A model generated the notes under the pieces. The model was not told where the DNA came from. It did not search any database and was given only the letters and a program-made list of their open reading frames with translations. The translations under genes and the position numbers were made by a program. From the NCBI GenBank assembly GCA_026874595.1, contig CM049313.1:52939659-53003658 (forward strand): a DNA stretch of 64,000 nt. The letters run 5' to 3'. The stretch comes from Sipunculus nudus (taxonomy: Eukaryota > Annelida > Sipuncula > Golfingiida > Sipunculidae). Shown piece after piece: positions 37,465 to 46,074 of the stretch; position 1 is the first letter of the stretch, and each line of letters opens with the position of its first letter.

Positions 37465-37482
37465 TGGCGACCGCGACGAGAC
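37465..37482 (+). promoter_or_regulatory. Family A primer-binding site, copy 1
   Basis: Three bases after the LTR end the sequence reads TGGCGACCGCGACGAGAC. The TGG matches a tRNA CCA end. The tRNA identity is not assigned. The same site recurs at 45922-45939. Confidence 0.65.
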
Positions 37483-37617
37483 CCTGTATTTCGTAATAAC
37501 GGCTACATTTGGATGTAAAATTTCAGTGGTCTCTATAACTTCTAGTTATTGAACTAGTATTTAACTACAATTGAACTCGTATTTTTCTCAGACACGTTAT
37601 CTTGATACTTTGCAAAT

Positions 37618-38718
37618 ATGGGTACGGAATTTAAACCAAATGAAATTATACCACAATTAAGAGAAAATAGGAGCTTATTGTATACGTTAAAGAAAAATGA
37701 ACTTTAAATTGTTGCTCTACATTTAAATATTGACATCATGGAGGTATACACTGTAGAGGGTTTAAGAAACGTACTTAAGAAATCATTATATGGTGATATA
37801 GATAGTAAAGAGGAATCTGATTTGGAGGAAAAACCTATTAAGGAACCTCTTGGGGCAACAGCTATTGACCCGATAGAACTAGAATTGAGAAAGTATGAAC
37901 TTAAATTGAAATATGAAGCTCAAGTTGAAACAGATAAATTGAAATATGAAGCTCAAGTTGAAGCAGAAATCCGTAGATGTGAAATCGAAAGAGAAACGCA
38001 AATTAAGTTGAAAGAGTTAGAGTTACAAAATCCTCAAAATCGTAAAGCACATGAGCCGTCTGAATTCCTATTCAGAAATTCGACAAAAGTACCTCCCTTC
38101 AATGAAAACGAAGTGGAGCGTTATTTCAGTTATTTTGAACGGGTGGCCAATTTAATGGCTTGGCCTAAAGGCCAGTGGACCCTGTTGTTACAAAGCGTTC
38201 TGGTTGGTCGCGCACAGGACGTTTACACTGCGCTCACAGACGAACAATGCAGGGATTACGACACTGTAAAAGAGGTTATTCTGAGAGCCTATGAATTAGC
38301 GTATCGCTTAAAATTTAGGAATGCCACCAAAAGAGAAAATCAAACTCATGTTGAATATGCTAGAGACAAAGAAAGTGCATTTAATAGATGGTGTCAGTCT
38401 ATGAAAATTGATCAGGACTTTGAAAAACTCAAACAACTAATTTTGATAGAAGAGTTCAAAAGGCATATCCGTAGTGACATTAAAATATTTTTGGATGAAC
38501 ATAAAGTAAGGAATGTAAACGAGGCTGGTGTCCTGGCAGATGAATTTGCCTTGACGCACCGCCCCAGTTATACCAGTCACAGGAGGAGGTATGGTGAGAA
38601 AAGAGAAGGTAGCAAAAGCCCAAAACTGGGTCGGAGAAAGGGTAGTCCCTACTATCGGGGTCACTCCGGCTCAGGTAAACCACAGTCCGATCATGGTATA
38701 CCCCAGTATAAAGGGTAG
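37618..38718 (+). CDS. gag: Family A gag, copy 1 (interrupted)
   Basis: The natural start is probably ATG at 37618, because the frame opens with an N-terminal helical motif. An in-frame TAA at 37705-37707 (codon 30) interrupts it, and the longest open part starts at ATG 37738 (326 codons). From that Met: a charged coiled coil at residues 45-98, a capsid-like part at 105-190 (FSYFERVANLMAWPKGQWTL region), and a SCAN-like helical segment at about 189-275 containing LKQLILIEEFKRHIRSDIK and NEAGVLADEFALTHR. A 73-bp direct duplication (units from 38640 and 38713) shifts the frame, so this frame ends just before the zinc knuckle, which is read in the next frame. Gag would form the virus-like particle. 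Confidence 0.9.
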
Positions 38719-40720
38719 TCCCTACTATCGGGGTCACTCCGGCTCAGGTAAACCACAGTCCGATCATGGTATACCCCAGTATAAAAGTCAATCTGACTCT
38801 CCTGCTCAACATAAAGAGGGACAACCTAGGACTGGACCCAAATATTGTACATTCTGTGAGTTCAAGGGGCATACAGAATCTGAGTGTTATAGAAAAAGAT
38901 ACGGTCAAAGTAAGCCTAAACCTAATGCATTGACTGTTACGCAGAGCATGAAACCGGTAACACTGCCCAGTAAACTAGAGACTAAAGGTGAAACACAAAG
39001 CCCTGTCCACGAGAGCTTTCGGCCCTTTGTGTCAGATGGCTTTGTTCAGTTAGAGGGTAACCATGCAAGAAAGGCCCGTGTTAAAATCTTAAGGGATACC
39101 GGGGCAACCCAAAGCCTCGTTTTGAAATCTGTTCTTCCCTTCTCTCAAGAGAGTTACGCGGGGTGTTCAGTTCTAGTCCAGGGCGTTAATTCGGAATTTT
39201 TAGAAGTTCCATTACACAGAGTGAAACTAGAATCTGATTTAGTCTCTGAATTTGTAACTGTAGGAGTTTGTTCAAAGTTGCCAGTAGAGGGCGTTTCGCT
39301 CCTCCTAGGCAACGATTTAGCTGGTGACAGAGTGAAAATTGATCCCAGAATGACAAAATTGCCGAGCACTGATAGGGACACAGACCTGCTCCAGCAGGAG
39401 TTTCCGGGCGTATTTCCAGGCTGTGTAGTGACTCGAGCGATGAGTAAAAAGGCAAGTCTGAAACCAGAGAGTTCTGTACTTGACCTCTCGCAAACCTTTA
39501 TGGCGCATTCAAACGATGACGTCAGTGGCTTAAAGCCTGTTACGCGAGTAAATATTAAATCGCCCGCGTGTGACCCAAGTGGCACACCAAGTCCAAAGGA
39601 CTCGACTACAAATGTAGTACAGGGCAAACAGACCCTGAATAGAAATCTCCAAAGGAGTACAAACGGCGTGAAATCGCCTGATCAAAATGGGCATGAACAG
39701 TTAAAGAAGGATAGGAGTGTAAAGAATGTAGAAGTTAGCATGAAAACTGATGATTTGATAGAAATGCAAAAGAAAGATCCTGATATTGCCTCCCTTAGAG
39801 AAAATACCTTGACTAAAGAGGAAGCAGATAAAGTTCCAACTTGTTTCACCTTACAGAATGATGTACTAGTCAGAAAATATAGACCTCCCACCATACCAGC
39901 GGACGAAACGTGGAAAACTCTTTATCAAATTGTAGTTCCGCCCGAGTATCGCCCAGAAATCTTAAAACTTGCACATGATCATCCTATGGCAGGACATTTG
40001 GGTGTCAGGAAAACCAAACACAAAATTCTCCAACACTTCTATTGGCCCAAGTTAAAACGAGACGTGGCGAAATACTGTAAAACTTGTCATGTGTGTCAAA
40101 TGATTGGAAAACCAACCCACCAAATTAGTCCTGCGCCACTCTCGCCCATACCAACAACACATGATGCGTTTGAATCAGTAATACTTGACTGTGTAGGACC
40201 GCTAAGAAAAACTAAACATGGCAATGAATATGTTCTAACAATCATGTGTACTGCAACTAGATTTCCAGAAGCTATTCCTCTTAGAACTATATCTGCAAAG
40301 AAAATTGTTGAAGCTCTGGTTAAATTTTTTACTACTTTTGGCTTACCAAGAACAATACAAACGGATCAAGGTTCAAATTTCATGTCAAATATATTTGCCC
40401 AGGTTATGGCAGAGCTAGGCATAAAACACTACAAATCCAGTGCCTACCATCCTGAGAGTCAAGGTGCTCTAGAGCGATTTCATCAAACTCTCAAAAACAT
40501 GATTAGAGCTTATTGTCTTGACACTGGGAACCAGTGGGATGAGGGTTTACCCTTTTTGATATTTGCAGCCCGAGAAGCAGTGCAAGAAAGCTTAGGGTTT
40601 AGCCCTTTTGAATTAGTGTATGGTCACTGTGTAAGAGGCCCCCTGGCGGTGTTAAAAGACACTTGGATGGAAAACAGTTCTCAAAGTAGCTTGTTAAAAT
40701 ATGTTCAGGAATTCAAGTAG
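38591..40720 (+). CDS. pol: Family A CCHC knuckle - protease - integrase, copy 1
   Basis: A frame of 709 codons, in the +1 phase relative to gag. The first ~40 residues are an out-of-frame reading of gag. A zinc knuckle follows (C86, C89, H94, C99). The aspartic protease has ILRDTGATQSLVL with Asp-Thr-Gly at 169-171 and LLLGNDLAGD near 238. After a linker comes integrase: HHCC zinc region (GHLGVRKTKHK, then CKTCHVCQ with C499 and C502) and a catalytic core with D533, D592 and E628, giving the D,D35E spacing. A TAG at 40718-40720 ends it before the GPY/F module, which continues in the same frame. Integrase lies upstream of reverse transcriptase, unlike ordinary Ty3/Gypsy elements. Confidence 0.95.
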   Translation: MVRKEKVAKAQNWVGERVVPTIGVTPAQVNHSPIMVYPSIKGSPYYRGHSGSGKPQSDHGIPQYKSQSDSPAQHKEGQPRTGPKYCTFCEFKGHTESECYRKRYGQSKPKPNALTVTQSMKPVTLPSKLETKGETQSPVHESFRPFVSDGFVQLEGNHARKARVKILRDTGATQSLVLKSVLPFSQESYAGCSVLVQGVNSEFLEVPLHRVKLESDLVSEFVTVGVCSKLPVEGVSLLLGNDLAGDRVKIDPRMTKLPSTDRDTDLLQQEFPGVFPGCVVTRAMSKKASLKPESSVLDLSQTFMAHSNDDVSGLKPVTRVNIKSPACDPSGTPSPKDSTTNVVQGKQTLNRNLQRSTNGVKSPDQNGHEQLKKDRSVKNVEVSMKTDDLIEMQKKDPDIASLRENTLTKEEADKVPTCFTLQNDVLVRKYRPPTIPADETWKTLYQIVVPPEYRPEILKLAHDHPMAGHLGVRKTKHKILQHFYWPKLKRDVAKYCKTCHVCQMIGKPTHQISPAPLSPIPTTHDAFESVILDCVGPLRKTKHGNEYVLTIMCTATRFPEAIPLRTISAKKIVEALVKFFTTFGLPRTIQTDQGSNFMSNIFAQVMAELGIKHYKSSAYHPESQGALERFHQTLKNMIRAYCLDTGNQWDEGLPFLIFAAREAVQESLGFSPFELVYGHCVRGPLAVLKDTWMENSSQSSLLKYVQEFK

Positions 40721-41350
40721 AAATTAAGTAGGGCAAATGAAATCGCCCAAGAACATTTAAAGAAAGCCCAAAACAAAATGAAAGTATGGTATGACAAAAA
40801 GACGACAAAAAGAGAATTTAAACCTGGTGATAAAGTTCTGGTATTATTCCAAATTCCAGGACATCCCCTGCAAGCAAAATACTCTGGACCATACAAAATT
40901 GTTGAGAAGAAATCAGATTTGAATTATGTGATTGATACTCCTGATCGTAGAAAGTCACAACAACTTTGTCATATAAATATGTTGAAAGAATATCATGACA
41001 GATCAGCAGAAACATGTCAATCTAGTCCTCCCCAAACAAATTTGGTACTCATTAAAGAAACTGAAAAGAATGCCGAGGATGTTCTCATGAAGAAAACTGA
41101 ACATCCTGTAAAACTGAACAACTCTGATATTTTAAATAATTTAGATCAGAAATTGTCACATTTGGATTTCGATCAGTTATCAGAGTTGAAGGAAATCCTG
41201 CTAAATTATGACTCTTTATTTCCTGATGTCCCCAGTAGAACTAATGTACTACAGCATGATGTAGACGTAGGAGATGCTTCCCCTATTAAACAGGCACCAT
41301 ATAGAGCTGGTCCCCAAAAGTTACAAGCCATAAAGAATGAAACAAGATGA
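40721..41350 (+). CDS. pol: Family A integrase GPY/F module and RT N-terminus, copy 1
   Basis: Same frame as the preceding 709-codon frame, past the in-frame TAG; the first Met is at 40778. From that Met, residues 1-75 hold the integrase C-terminal module (FKPGDKVLVLFQIPGHPLQ, then SGPYKIVEKKSDLNYVID with GPY at 37-39, then CHINMLKEYHDR). After a linker comes the start of the RT region (LNNLDQKLSHL, LFPDVPSRTNVLQHDVD, PYRAGPQKLQAIKNE). The frame then leaves element sequence after KNE at 41341 and stops at 41350 inside an inserted repeat. Confidence 0.9.
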   Translation, partial: KLSRANEIAQEHLKKAQNKMKVWYDKKTTKREFKPGDKVLVLFQIPGHPLQAKYSGPYKIVEKKSDLNYVIDTPDRRKSQQLCHINMLKEYHDRSAETCQSSPPQTNLVLIKETEKNAEDVLMKKTEHPVKLNNSDILNNLDQKLSHLDFDQLSELKEILLNYDSLFPDVPSRTNVLQHDVDVGDASPIKQAPYRAGPQKLQAIKNETR

Positions 41351-43758
41351 CCAGAGGTCACGCGCTTGCCGGAAATGGAAATGATAGAGACAGATAGACA
41401 GAGAGTGCATGTAGAAACAGTCATATGAATGAGCAACATTGTGGGGGCAGCAGAAACGGATAATATGTTTATTCATGCATGCTGACCTTTAACAGCTGCA
41501 TATCTTTCTAGTGTAAAGGGGACCAAGTTCAAAATTTTTTCATGAAATCCCGATAATCTCGTTTGACAAGAAGCAGTGAGACGTTTTCAGGTTTGTCATG
41601 TCAAGCTGGCCAAATGATATGAAATGCCGAAAACTAGACCTGTCTAGCTAAAAAAGCCGCTGAGTTATAAGCATTTGCATGAAATCTGGTGTTTTCTCGT
41701 TTGACGGGAAATGGTGCGAGCTTTGGCGAGATTTCCAGTTTTGTCATGTCAGGTTTGTCAAATATTACAAAATGCCGGAAACTAGACCTGTCTAGCTGCA
41801 AAAGTCGCCGTGTTATCAGCATTTACGTGAAATCATGTTTTTTTCTCGCTTGACGAGATATAGTACGAGATTTGGCAAGACGAGCAGTTTTATTATGTCA
41901 AGACGGCCAAACGTTATGAAATGGCGAAAACTAGATCCGTCTAGCTGTAAAAGTCGCCGAGTTATAAGCATTTCCGTGTACTCTCGTGTTTTCTCGTTTG
42001 ACGAGATATGGTGCAGGATTTGGCCAGTCTTGCAGGTTTGTCATGTCAAGCCGTCCAAATGTTAATGAATGCCAAAAACAAGACCTGTCTAGCCGTGAAA
42101 GTCGCCGACTTATATGCATTTCTGTGAAATCTCGTTTTTCCATATTTGACCAGATATAGTGCGAGATTTCGCCAAGTATCGCAGTTTTACTATGTTAAGT
42201 TGGCCAAATGTTACCAAATGCCAAAAACTAGACCTGAGTAGCTGGAAAAGTCGCCTAGTTATAAGCATTTCCATGATATCTCGTTTTTTTCTCGCTTGAC
42301 GAGATATGGTGCGAGATTTGGCCTGATTTCTTTTCTGGCGTGTCAAGCTGGTCATATGTTATGAAATGCCGAAAACTAGACCTGTGTAGCTGTAAAAGTC
42401 GCCGAGTTATAAGCATTTCCGTGAAATCTCGTTTTTTCTCGTTTCACGATAAACCGAGCGAAATTTGACGAGACTTGCAATTGAATGACTTAGAACCAAG
42501 GGGAAGCAGCCTTATGCAAAAAACTAGACCCTTGAAACATAAATATTAACCGAGATAGAAGCCAAAAACTGCATATTATCAGATCGTCAAGTTTAACCCA
42601 CAAATTTGGTAACCATGGTAACGACAGCACAAAGCTACATGTGCGGAGGAATAAGCCAATGTTCCTAGTTTAAGATACAACGATAAAAATTGTGCCGTGA
42701 TTAAAATTATTTTAGATATTGCAGAAAAATGATATCTTACAGTGTTTCAGGTACCACGCCCCCTGGTGGCTATTTCCAAAAAATGAAAAACTGATTTCGA
42801 GATATTTATAAATAACACAAAATATATCAATTTCAAAGCCATTGTTAAAAAAATGCAACCTGTAGGTCATATTTAATGAAATCTCGAAGACTCTCGTTTG
42901 ACGAGAAACGGTGCGAGATTTTGCAAGATTTTTGATTGGATCACCGAAAACTCACCAAGGGCTACAAGATTAAAAAAAATTGACCTCTCCAGCATAAAAA
43001 CTGACAGAGTTAGAAGCTGAAAACTGCATATTTTCAAAATTCAAAAGTTTTACCCCAAAAATAGAGAAATCTGGCAATAGCGCAGTTTGGCACCTATGCG
43101 CAAAAATAAGCCCATGGACCCCACTTGAAGGTGCTGTGATGGAAATGGCCCAATGTTTAATAGTTCTGGAGGTATAGCACCAAAACAAATTTTCATGTTT
43201 TTTCATCTGCAACGCCCCCTGGCGGCCATTTCCAAAATCTGAAAAAACAATTTCGAGATATTCTTGTGTTACATAAAATATCTCAGAATCAGTACGATTG
43301 CTGCAAATTTGATAAATATCACGAAATTCCATGATTTCTCCCCAAAATTGCGTAACCATGGTAACAGCAAATTCAAGTAAGCTACATGTCAAAAGAAAGG
43401 CCAGGTGATGACGAAAAAAATGAGCTATTGCAGAAGTGGATAAGCCTATTTATGGCGAAGTTATAGTGCAAAAACCGTTAACCATACCTGTCGTGACCTT
43501 GACCCTTGACCTTGGAGCAATGTTGACCAAAAACAATAGGGCACCTAGAAATCAATTTCTCAATCAAGCCTGTCAGTTTCAAGTTGATTGATGCAAAAGT
43601 GTGACCTGGAGAGTCGTGACAAACAAACAAACAAAAAGACAAACAGACATACGCAACTGACGAACATGCTTGCCGAAATCGAAGATTTCCGGCAAGCAAC
43701 AAACAGACATACGCAACTGACGAACATGCTTGCCGAAATCGAAGATTTCCGGCAAGCA
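41342..43758 (+). mobile_element. 2.4-kb pearl/Helentron-like insertion inside the RT gene, copy 1
   Basis: It separates KNE (ending 41341) from IKYMIENDIIE (starting 43759). Family B has the equivalent junction uninterrupted. Reconstructing the join leaves at most an AA direct duplication. Near the left end are a TGACCAGAGGTCA palindrome (41348-41360) and CTTGCCGGAAAT (41365-41376). Its exact inverse ATTTCCGGCAAG (43745-43756) lies two bases from the right edge, as the 3' arm of a hairpin with 43729-43740. The interior holds about six ~148-bp repeats (41540-42480). Subterminal inverted repeats, a 3' hairpin, internal satellite and minimal target duplication fit non-autonomous Helentrons or bivalve pearl elements. 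No coding capacity was seen. Confidence 0.7.
41540..42480 (+). repeat. ~148-bp satellite-like repeats, six units, copy 1
   Basis: The marker ACTAGACC(T) recurs at 41633, 41781, 41930, 42079, 42228 and 42375, spacings 147-149 bp. Other shared blocks are AAGTCGCCGAGTTATAAGCA, TTTCTCGTTTGACGAGATAT and TGTCAAGCTGGCCAAATG. The CTCGTTTGACGAG motif is itself an imperfect palindrome. Small minus-strand frames here are artefacts. Confidence 0.9.
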
Positions 43759-44250
43759 ATAAAGTATATGATAGAGAATGATATTATTGAAAACAGCAGT
43801 AGTGCCTGGAGTTCCCCATGTTTGTTGATAAAGAAGCCTGATATGACCTACAGATTTTGTACAGACTATCGAAAAGTTAACACTGTAACAATAACAGATA
43901 CTTACCCTTTGCCCAGAGTGGAAGATTGCATTGATAGGATTGGATCTGCTACGTATATTAGCAAGTTAGATCTGTTAAAAGGTTATTGGCAGGTACCTCT
44001 TACCGAACGGGCTAAGCAAATATCTGCGTTTGTAACGCCAAACGGTTTGTTCCAGTACAAAGTTATGCCCTTCGGAATGAAAAATGCGCCAGCCTGCTTC
44101 ATGAGACTTATGAATTGTGTATTATCTGGCTTAGATAACTGTACTTGCTATATTGATGATGTTGTTGTATACAATCACATATGGGAAGATCATAAACAAA
44201 GTTTGGTAGAACTGTTTGAGAGACTGAAAAAAAGCAGGATTGACAGTTAA
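43588..44250 (+). CDS. pol: Family A reverse transcriptase, copy 1
   Basis: A frame of 220 codons, but the first 57 residues are translated insertion sequence, including the duplicated 20-residue unit. Genuine RT starts at IKYMIENDIIE (residue 58). RT motifs run in order: SSAWSSPCLLIKKPD, FCTDYRKVN, ISKLDLLKGYWQVPL with catalytic D128, FVTPNGLFQYKVMPFGMKNA, and the YIDD box at 188-191. An extra A in the run at about 44226-44232 shifts the frame, so it stops at 44250. The catalytic core is otherwise intact. The RT lies after integrase. Confidence 0.9.
   Translation: MMQKCDLESRDKQTNKKTNRHTQLTNMLAEIEDFRQATNRHTQLTNMLAEIEDFRQAIKYMIENDIIENSSSAWSSPCLLIKKPDMTYRFCTDYRKVNTVTITDTYPLPRVEDCIDRIGSATYISKLDLLKGYWQVPLTERAKQISAFVTPNGLFQYKVMPFGMKNAPACFMRLMNCVLSGLDNCTCYIDDVVVYNHIWEDHKQSLVELFERLKKSRIDS
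43640..43759 (+). repeat. 60-bp tandem duplication carrying the terminal hairpin, copy 1
   Basis: The two 60-bp units are essentially identical (43640-43699 and 43700-43759). Each contains the hairpin CTTGCCGAAATC-GAA-GATTTCCGGCAAG. The period is a multiple of three, so the units read as a repeated 20-residue peptide in frame with the following RT. Confidence 0.95.
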
Positions 44251-44758
44251 TCTTGCCAAGAGTGATTTTTGTCGTGCAACTGTAACATATTTAGGGCACG
44301 AAGTAGGTCAAGGTTGTGTAAAACCAATTGCCAGTAAAGTATCTGCTATCGTAGAATTTCCAGTTCCTACTAATCGCAAGGAACTAATGCGATTCTTAGG
44401 AATGACTGGGTATTACAGGAAATTTTGTCAAAACTTTGCAGAAGTTGTAAATCCGTTAACGGACCTATTGAAAAAGGACAGAAAATTCCATTGGAATAAA
44501 AACTGTCAAAATGCTTTTGAAAGAGCCAAAGCTATATTACAAAGTGCACCTGTGTTACAGGCTCCAAATTTTGATAAACCGTTTTCTCTCATGACGGATG
44601 CCAGCGATTGCGGTGTAGGCGCTGTGCTCATCCAAGACGATGACTTTAACATAAGTCATCCGGTTTGCTACTATTCAAAGAAATTTTTACCTCATCAAAA
44701 GAATTATTCTACTATTGAAAAGGAAACTGTCACTATTGATGGCGTTACAGCACTTTGA
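44240..44758 (+). CDS. pol: Family A RT thumb and RNase H N-terminal part, copy 1
   Basis: It continues RT in the next frame: LAKSDFCRATVTYLGHEVGQG, then LMRFLGMTGYYRKFCQNFAE (the RT-RNase H connection). RNase H begins with FSLMTDASDCGVGAVLIQ, which holds the first catalytic Asp, and YSKKFLPHQKNYSTIEKE, which holds the Glu. A second frame disruption after KET (about 44730) ends it at 44758. The nominal Met at 44240 is not a real start. Confidence 0.9.
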   Translation: MTVNLAKSDFCRATVTYLGHEVGQGCVKPIASKVSAIVEFPVPTNRKELMRFLGMTGYYRKFCQNFAEVVNPLTDLLKKDRKFHWNKNCQNAFERAKAILQSAPVLQAPNFDKPFSLMTDASDCGVGAVLIQDDDFNISHPVCYYSKKFLPHQKNYSTIEKETVTIDGVTAL

Positions 44759-44954
44759 AGTATATTTGGGCTCTACGCCGTATGATATAACTGTTTATAC
44801 AGATCATAATCCCATAACATTTCTTCATAAGATGAAGAATAATAATCAGAGATTAATGAGATGGAGTCTAGCCCTGTCAGAGTTTAACCTAGTTATCAAA
44901 CACATCAAGGGCTCCGATAACATAATCGCTGATACGTTATCGAGACGTCATTAA
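44715..44954 (+). CDS. pol: Family A RNase H C-terminal part, copy 1
   Basis: Past the frameshift, RNase H continues as LLMALQHFEVYLGS, ITVYTDHNPITFLHKMK (catalytic Asp in TDHN) and the C-terminal HIKGSDNIIADTLSRRH, ending at TAA. Only about 220 bp then separate it from the polypurine tract, so there is no room for an envelope or integrase domain downstream. This confirms that integrase is upstream. Confidence 0.9.
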   Translation: MKRKLSLLMALQHFEVYLGSTPYDITVYTDHNPITFLHKMKNNNQRLMRWSLALSEFNLVIKHIKGSDNIIADTLSRRH

Positions 44955-45174
44955 TTTTGATCTGATGATTGACTCTTGTTATAGCCTCGGACATGTTTTG
45001 TCCTTTGGAAGAGTTGTATTACATATATTACATGTATTAAGATATTACTGATTATACTATTTGTGATGATAATTAATTAGCTGTAAGAAGCATAAACTAA
45101 TGCTTAAGATGTCAAACTACTCATATACTCGTCATACAGTGCTAATGCTTTGCTCTCCTTACCTTCTTTCTTTT

Positions 45175-45185
45175 AAGGGTGGGGG
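45175..45185 (+). promoter_or_regulatory. Polypurine tract, copy 1
   Basis: AAGGGTGGGGG directly abuts the TG of the middle LTR, as expected for the plus-strand primer. Confidence 0.8.
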
Positions 45186-45918
45186 TGTTGCATGGACGTC
45201 ACCCGGACATCGGAGGATGGCGCCACGAAGTGGTGTGGCCGCCCCCGTTTCCACGCTTATGGATCCACCCCGCTATCAGTGACTACTGACGCGCTTTGAG
45301 AAAACATAAAAACTATTCTTGGACCATTCAGTACTGGTTTTGCAGTTCTGCCGGCGCTATCGTTTCTCTCAAGCAAAACCACAAACTTCTGCGGTTTCCA
45401 CCCATTGTTGAAAACCTATAAAACGAACTCGCCTGCAGTTCGAGGCGGGACTATTGACTTCGCCAACGCCACGTTGCTGTTATCCCCGGGGACCGTGACC
45501 GTGGGCTCTTGGTCCCCAAGCCCACGGAATGCCATGAACCACGCCATGAACTTTATTATTTAAGAAGAGGAGAGACTTTGTTTGTTTGGTGCCACATGGA
45601 TTAATACAGGACTTCAGTTTTGTGTGTGCCCGAATTATGTGTTGATGATGGACTTCAGTTTCTCGTATACCGGATTCAGTTAAGTATTTCGTTACAGTTC
45701 GTTATTTAGAGACTCAGTTTTCGTCAGAGACTTGGTTATAAATTACGTTATGTATTGACTATTATATTATTTGTGTATGAATGTAAATATTGTAATCTAG
45801 TAATATAGTACTGTTTTTGCACCCATATTTTGGTTACGTATTCATTTGAAGAGAACGTGTCTGAGCATATGTGTTACGGTTCGGCCTGAGTTGTTTGGTG
45901 TGAAAAGGGACCGTAACA
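45186..45918 (+). repeat. Family A LTR 2 (shared middle LTR)
   Basis: 733 bp. By eye identical to LTRs 1 and 3. It acts as 3' LTR of copy 1 and 5' LTR of copy 2. TATA box at 45417-45423. Confidence 0.95.
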
Positions 45919-45921
45919 TAA

Positions 45922-45939
45922 TGGCGACCGCGACGAGAC
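45922..45939 (+). promoter_or_regulatory. Family A primer-binding site, copy 2
   Basis: Same TGGCGACCGCGACG sequence and 3-bp spacing from the LTR as in copy 1. Confidence 0.65.
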
Positions 45940-46074
45940 CCTGTATTTCGTAATAACGGCTACATTTGGATGTAAAATTTCAGTGGTCTCTATAACTTCT
46001 AGTTATTGAACTAGTATTTAACTACAATTGAACTCGTATTTTTCTCAGACACGTTATCTTGATACTTTGCAAAT

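Noticed and set aside
41634-42355. Small minus-strand frames in the 148-bp repeats
   Set aside because: They repeat with the satellite period and have no domain similarity.
43478-43759. Minus-strand frame with a repeated LLAGNLRFRQACSS unit
   Set aside because: It is the complement of the 60-bp duplicated hairpin end of the insertion.
44955-45174. Envelope gene or retroviral nature of family A
   Set aside because: Only about 220 bp separate RNase H from the polypurine tract; no membrane or signal-peptide frame is present.
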